From: Adiantum capillus-veneris | Taxonomy: Eukaryota > Streptophyta > Polypodiopsida > Polypodiales > Pteridaceae | Direction: 5' to 3' | Length of the DNA: 64,000 nt | NCBI GenBank assembly: GCA_014529385.2 | Contig: CM043942.1 | Coordinates: 28,637,469-28,701,468 of the forward strand | Shown here: positions 58,538 to 64,000 of the stretch, one piece after another | How the letters are laid out: every line of letters starts with the position of its first letter | How positions within the stretch are numbered: position 1 is the stretch's first letter | Program-made: the position numbers and the translations under genes | The notes under the pieces: model-generated | What the model saw: the letters and a program-made list of their open reading frames with translations, nothing else | Database searches by the model: none | Told to the model about the DNA's origin: nothing

Positions 58538-59370
58538 TGCATTGGATAAGGAGATGGAGCTCTTGCACTTTGCACCTCACTATATGAGAGAGAGATAGAG
58601 TGTGTGTGTATGTGTGGGAGAGTATACCCCCCCAAGCTAGCCCCTAGCTTCCTTGGTCCACCCCCCTTTGTAGCTCATGTTGGAAGTTGATTGGACCCCT
58701 TCAAGCCTAGCCAATCACATACAGAATGGATACCAAGCAACCATGCTAGCCTTGGGACAAGTGTCCCCTTTTCCCCTTTGAGAGAGAGGACTTGATAAAT
58801 GCATAAACAATTAATTAAATTGGCTAAAATATCATTGGACCCCTTGAGAGGCCAACCAATAGGCTTTAGACACCTTATGAGGGTAACATGGAGAGGAACT
58901 TGACATGTGTTCTTGTTTCTTCTTTAGGCAAGGCTTGTGTGAGGGCGTGTGTGTTTTCTCTCATGCTCCTACAATGAGGGCTCGCCCCCCCATGAGTAGG
59001 GATACTTGTTGACTTTGGAACACCTTGAGTCCCTCAAGCACCTTAGTCATGGAGCCCCTTAGCACCTTAGTCATTAAGCACCTCAAGCACTTTAGTCATG
59101 GAGCACCTTAGCACCTTTCTCATTAAGCACCTCAAGCACCTTACTCAGCAAGCACGACAAACACCTCAAGCTTGGGCCGGGTTCCCACCTCAAGCACAAA
59201 CCTAGCTTGTCTAAGGTCAAAAGACTTTTAGCAATAACCTTTGGAGGTCTTTAATGAAGCTAACCTTAAGGTAGCCTTGCTCTTTGATAGATCATCTCTC
59301 ATTTGGACCCCTTTAACCTTGGCCCGCCGGTGTTGAGATAGATCCATAAGCACATGTCTATATTCTAACA
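58538..59370 (-). repeat. 3' LTR of gypsy element G (copy 2)
   Basis: On the minus strand it begins TGTTAGAATATAGACATGTG (59,370) after GGGAGAATAAACGGGAACAAG and ends ...CAATGCA (58,538). Length 833 bp. Copy 1 at 47,321-47,940 has the same right-hand part. Contains CACCTTAGTCAT / AAGCACCTCAAGCAC tandem units at 59,025-59,160. Confidence 0.7.
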
Positions 59371-60901
59371 CTTGTTCCCGTTTATTCTCCCACATTAAAT
59401 GATCAATTTAATATGAGAAAATCATTTAGGTTGGTTAAATATTTAGATTTTATGACATTACCTTTGTATTGAAAGCATAGTTATCTTCGACTATGAGGTA
59501 GAAGAGATAAAGCCTTAGTCATTGGTCGATGTTTCTCAGTGGGTAGAGGATCCCTTTTTACCCTACACCATCATTCCAAGATGGATGACTAATCCATTTT
59601 GGGCTTGGGAGAGTTAGCTGCCGCAAGCATGTCTGCTCTTTAGTCCATATCATAGTTCCAAAGTAGAGTGACAATTTCTACTTGGTGTTTGAGAGACGCC
59701 GTCAACACAAACATGATTCTAAGCATGCATACTACTTAATTTGTGCACAAGAAAAAGAGAATTAGTTTTATAAGACAAAAATATTGGTCATTTAAAAGAA
59801 ACATGTACATTTTCTTACTCTAACGTAGCATTGTAAGCATTGACAAGGTTCATACTATCCTTAAGCTGTATTCTTTGCATCCATCTTGCATCTTCAAAAG
59901 GATTTGAACTTAATACGATACCGTTGGATAATCTTACCGTGTCGTAGTACCTTGCGTTCATGCCAAAAGATTTGGGTTGTAGCACCTCTTCTTGATCTTC
60001 GATTTTTGGAGGGTCTTCAATAATTGGTTCTCTTGGTGGCTCTCCTTTGTAGGGCTTAAGTAGGGTCACATGAAAAGCATTGTGTATGAGCCAATGGCTC
60101 GGAAACTTGAGTTGATAATCCATGCCAATGATTGGCTTCAAGATTTGAGAAGGACCATAGTATCTTTTTGCTAGTTTAGCATAATACTTTTGATGGCCCG
60201 TAGGATTTTTGCTCGTCGTTTGGCTCAACAATCAAGCCTTGGGAAACTTATGTAAGACCCAATCATTTTCTTTGAACGTTAAGGCCCTTCTGTGCTTGTG
60301 AGCAGTAGCTTTTTGTCTCAATATTTTGAAAAGGTCACGGCTATACTTATCGGCATCGAAGATCTTCCCATGTACTTTAAGTAGCAAGGGACTTTTAGGT
60401 CTTCCCTCTATGATCTCAAAAGGTGTCTTTCTCGTAGTAGTATAGATAATATTATTGTACGCATACTCTATAAGAGGTAAGTACTTTTCCCATTGTGAGC
60501 TTAGATCTACTTCTGTAACATAAGTCTTTAGTAGATCGAGAATCGTAAGATTGGCTATCTCACTTTGGCCATCCGTTTATGGGTGATAGGCTGAAGAGAT
60601 ATTCAATCTTGTGCCTAGATTTTCAAAGAGACCTTTCCAAAAATTACCGGTCATTCTAGGATCTCTATCTGACATGATGGATGTTGGCAATCCATGGTGT
60701 TTGAAAATCTGAGATATGACGAGGGTTACCATTTGGTGTGTCTTAATACTCTTTTTGACAGGAATAAAGGTGCTTGCTTGCTAAACCTGTCGACTATTGT
60801 CCATATTTGCATATTTCCATGGATAGACTCGGGTAATTCAAAGATAAAATCCATGGATATACTCTCCCATGGTGAATTGGGGATTGGCAATGACTGGAGT
60901 A
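59371..60901 (-). mobile_element. Ty3-gypsy retrotransposon G, 3' part (interrupted by F)
   Basis: Integrase, C-terminal domain and 3' LTR remain. The 5' part would lie right of element F, beyond the window. F inserted at 60,901/60,902 just upstream of the integrase core. Only F's left target site (GAGTA) is visible. Confidence 0.8.
59815..60901 (-). pseudogene. Gypsy G: integrase core and C-terminal domain
   Basis: Reading on the minus strand from 60,901: [20 protein letters not shown], then [13 protein letters not shown] (first catalytic Asp). After a frame change: MSDRDPRMTGNFWKGLFENL (second Asp) and ISSAYHP-stop-TDGQSEIAN (about 60,575), where the family has Gln or Glu; NLTILDLLKTYVTE follows. 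Then RALTFKENDWVLHKFPKA, a TGA at about 60,230, and the C-terminal KRYYGPSQILKPIIGMDYQL and HWLIHNAFHVTLLKPYKGEP, ending near 59,815. The C-terminal part is open for 138 codons. The stops fit CAA to TAA and TGG to TGA. Confidence 0.8.
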
Positions 60902-61742
60902 TGTTAAGTATGGAGCCTGATTTACCCTTGTAATTTTCTGTGGTAAAAGCGCACATTTGTAAGGCGCCCATTATGAGGAGAAGCCATCGTGCGTGAAGGA
61001 AAATCACTCACTGGAAACCAAAATTTTCACGGACAAGAATCAGGGGCAACTTTAGAGGCCTCGGGGGCGGAGGTCCCCGAGACTTTTTTTCGCTGGAATA
61101 TTATGGCCGGACGGCGGCCGAAAAGTGGTCGGAAAACAACCGGTCGGTTGGCCGGTGGCCGGTAGTCAATGGCCGATGGCCGGTGGTCGGAAGTCAATGG
61201 CCGGTGGCCGGTAGTCAATGGCCGATGGCCGGTGGTCGGAAGTCAATGGCCGGTGGCCTGTGGTCGGAAGTCAATGGCCAGTGGCCGGTGGCCGAATTCA
61301 AAAGCGGACTTGTCTTCTCAAGGGCGGCCACACATGGGCGGATTGGAGGGTCCGATTTGGACTTATTCGCACAAGGGCGGCTACACATGGTTGTCTGTCA
61401 TTAGAGAGGGCAGCCCTTTTGGCCTATAAAAGGAGGCCATTTCTACACACATTTTATAGTGTGAAGTTGATGCAACAAGGTGAGTGTGAGGTGGTGAGAG
61501 TGAAGCAAGGCGGGAGCTCTATCAAGGGTTTAATCCCTTTGTAAACTACTTCTTCTTTTGAAGTGCTAAAGCCATTGAGTGGCTGCTTTCCCGTGGACGT
61601 AGCCCACATTGGGTGAACCACGTATATTGTGTGTACACTCTCCTCTCTCTCTCTACTCTATAATCTCTTGTGTGTGAAATCTATCTCTCTCCATTAAGTA
61701 ATCTACTCAAAAATCTATTTAGCTAAGTCTTATTTTCTAACA
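60902..61742 (+). repeat. 5' LTR of element F
   Basis: 841 bp, TGTTAAGTATGGAGCC ... TTCTAACA. It carries more units of the GGCCGGTGG/GTCGGAAGTCAATGG minisatellite (about 61,140-61,300) than E's LTRs. TATA box at 61,425-61,431. Confidence 0.95.
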
Positions 61743-61815
61743 ACTGGTATCAGAGCAAGGTTTGCTCGTAGCTAAATTATCTCAAGGAAAGGATTCCTTG
61801 AATTGAGTGGGAGTT

Positions 61816-64000
61816 ATGGCGGAGGAAGGGAATCTCAAGATTGAGAAGTTCAACGGCAAAAACTACCAACATTAGAAGATGCAGATTGAAGACTATCTCT
61901 ACCAGAAGGACCTCTATTTGCCACTAGGCGGTCTTGCGAAGAAGCCCACAACAATGGCAGATGAAGCATGGATTGTCCTTGATCGAAAGGCACTGGGAAC
62001 AATCCGGTTAAGCTTGGCGTCAATGGTGGCCTTCAATGTTTCGGAGATGAAGACCACGGAGGACTTGATGAAGTCACTTGACGACTTCTACGAGAAACCA
62101 TCGGCATCCAATAAGGTATTTCTTATGAAGCGCTTGTTCAATCTAAAGATGGCAGAGAATGGTTCAGTTGCAGAACACCTAAATGACTTTAACACAAACA
62201 TAAGTCAACTTCGATCAGTGAAAATCAATTTCGATGACGAAGTGCGAGCTCTCCTTATACCATCATCTCTACCGGATAGTTGGGACAACCTTGTGATGGC
62301 TGTAAGTAATTCTATCTCTGGCACAAATACTCTTAAGTTTGATGATGTTGTGGGTGTTCTCCTAAGCGAGGAAATGCGAAGGAGAAGCACAGGAGAATCA
62401 TCAAGTGCTGCACTATCAGTGGAAACAAGAGGAAGGCCTAAGGAAAGGTTCAAAAACCAAAAGGGTCGTGATCGCTCAAGGCGGAGCAAGTCACGCACAA
62501 AGTCAGTTCTTGAATGTTGGAACTGCGGCAAGAAGGGCCACGTCAAGAAGGATTGCTGGTCCAAGAAGAAGAAGGAGACAGAGTCTCAAGACAACAAGCC
62601 AACATCGGAGGCCAATGTGGCAGGTAAAGTAGAGCAAGATGCTCTAATTCTCTCATTATACAATGTGTCTAATTCCTGGATAGTAGATTCCGGGGCTTCA
62701 TTCCATGCGACACCACACAAGCAACATTTCCAAGACTACACCAAAGGTAATTTTGGGTATGTATACTTGGGAGATGATGAAGCTTGTGAGATTGTCGGCA
62801 AAGGTACAGTTTCTGTCAAAACTGCTAACGAAAATGAATGGAAGCTTAAAGATGTTAGGCATGTTCCTTCTCTTCGCAAAAATTTGATCTCTACAGGACA
62901 ATTGGACGATGAAGGTCACAACATTGCATTCGGAAACAAACGGTGGAAGATCTCAAAGGGATCTTTGGTGGTTGCCAAGGGAGAAAAAGTCGGTACACTT
63001 TACTTGTGTACTGTTAGCACGCAACCTTCAGCTTGTGCAGCAACTACAGAAGTTGACAGTGCGGTGTGGCACTACCGACTTGGGCATATGAGTGCCAAAG
63101 GAATGCAAATCCTTCAAACAAAGAAGCTTCTACCAGGTTTGAAAGAAGTGGACTTAGAGTTCTGTGAAGATTGTGTTTATGGTAAACAAAAGAGGGTAAA
63201 ATTTCAAAAATCAGGAAATGAAAGAAAAAATAAAAAACTTGAGTTGGTTTATTCTGATGTTTGGGGTCCTGTAAGTACACCATCACTTGGTGGCTCATTG
63301 TACTATGTAACATTCATAGACGATGCGAGTAGAAAAACATGGGTTTATGTCATGAAGAATAAATCCGATGTATTTTCCATATTTCAAAGGTGGAAAGCCT
63401 TTGTGGAAAATGATACAGGTACCAAGGTTAAATGCCTCAGATCCGACAATGGAGACGAATATTGCAGCCAAGCTTTTGAAAGCTTTTGTGCTAGCAATGG
63501 CATTCGGAGGCAAAGGACAACCCCAAGGACACCTCAACAAAATGGGATTTCGGAAAGGATGAACAGGACAATCATGGAACGAGCACGAAGCATGCGGCTA
63601 CATGCAGGCCTACCGCTTGAGCTTTGGGCGGAAGCTGTAAGTACGTCTGTGTACTTAATCAATCGGTCACCCTCAACGGCATTGGATGGGGGTGTTCCAG
63701 AAGAGGCATGGACAGGTAAACCGGTGAATTATGCATTTCTCAAAGTATTTGGGTGTGACGCTTTCATGCACATAGATAGAAGCCTAAGATCAAAGCTAGA
63801 TGCAAAGTCCAAAAAGTGTTGCTTCATTGGCTATGGAGAAGGAGACTTTGGGTATCGCCTATGGAATCCTCAAGATGGTAAAATCTTAAGGAATAGGGAT
63901 GTAATTTTTAACGAACAAAATATGTACAAAGATTACTTGGAAAGAAAACAAACAAAAGAAACAGGTGATGAGTACATGGAGCTTGAGGACGGTGAAGACT
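61816..64000 (+). pseudogene. Copia F: gag-pol, long open frame after one early stop (partial)
   Basis: ATG 61,816 heads the same gag start as E. TAG at 61,873-61,875 (codon 20) sits where E has TGG. From there the frame is open to the window end, 708 codons: gag, intact zinc knuckle CWNCGKKGHVKKDC (about 62,514-62,556), protease SWIVDSGASFHATPHK, integrase zinc domain (WHYRLGHMSAKGM), integrase core (VYSDVWGP, FIDDASRKTWVY, LRSDNGDEYCS, TPQQNGISERMNRT) and the linker. The gag and integrase frameshifts of E are absent. Only the early stop, at a position that may allow downstream initiation, breaks the visible part. RT and RNase H are not visible. Confidence 0.9.

Larger units (their letters stand above)
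60902..64000 (+). mobile_element. Ty1-copia retrotransposon F (5' part, runs off the window)
   Basis: 5' LTR 60,902-61,742, primer site TGGTATCAGAGC at 61,745-61,756, gag-pol from 61,816. Very similar to element E throughout. Inserted in the gypsy G integrase region. The 3' half and 3' LTR are outside the window. Confidence 0.95.

Overview
The window looks like nuclear DNA of a land plant with a large, repeat-dominated genome. The evidence is plant-type Ty1-copia and Ty3-gypsy retrotransposons primed by initiator-Met tRNA, CACTA (En/Spm) transposons with TNP2- and Ptta-type genes, GT-AG introns of about 75-110 bp, and many very long (CT)n/(GA)n microsatellites. I cannot name the species; a fern or another large-genome plant would fit. 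No intact, clearly host-type gene was recognised. The best host-gene candidate is a small secreted cysteine-rich (defensin-like) gene on the minus strand at about 46.6-46.1 kb, and it carries a stop.

Layout. 0-2.2 kb: an LTR (minus) with its primer site at base 1, then a copia 3' remnant with its LTR. 4.76-9.70 kb: copia element A (complete LTRs and TSD, decayed coding), set in a CA microsatellite between inverted copies of a hairpin repeat. 10.5-13.7 kb: minus-strand CACTA relic K (TNP2 plus Ptta-like gene). 13.8-19.0 kb: two copies of an LTR-like repeat, a 5'-truncated copia (C, same family as A) and a MULE-like relic, among compound microsatellites. 19.4-27.2 kb: minus-strand gypsy relics (gag J; element I with integrase, RNase H, RT, protease and gag). 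27.76-30.79 kb: a 1.49-kb tandem duplication with an internal inversion. 31.15-36.81 kb: copia element E (perfect TSD AGGTT). 36.8-37.6 kb: a GC-rich segment of unknown origin. 37.67-42.81 kb: copia element B (sister of A). 43-47.3 kb: minisatellites, one hypothetical ORF and the defensin-like candidate. 47.3-58.5 kb: a gypsy LTR broken by a CACTA-type end; CACTA element H (48,987-54,756, TSD TCT); and a decayed multi-exon gene L that I could not assign. 58.5-60.9 kb: 3' half of gypsy element G (minus), broken in its integrase by copia element F (60,902 to beyond the window end), a sister of E with a long open frame.

The sequence therefore records successive insertions: F into G, H into an ACCATA-rich tract, a CACTA end into a gypsy LTR, and A into a microsatellite. 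Copies of one family inside the window can be compared directly. That comparison shows that most premature stops are CAG-to-TAG changes, the pattern expected where methylated CHG cytosines deaminate in silenced elements. All coordinates come from reading by eye; no alignment or database search was run.
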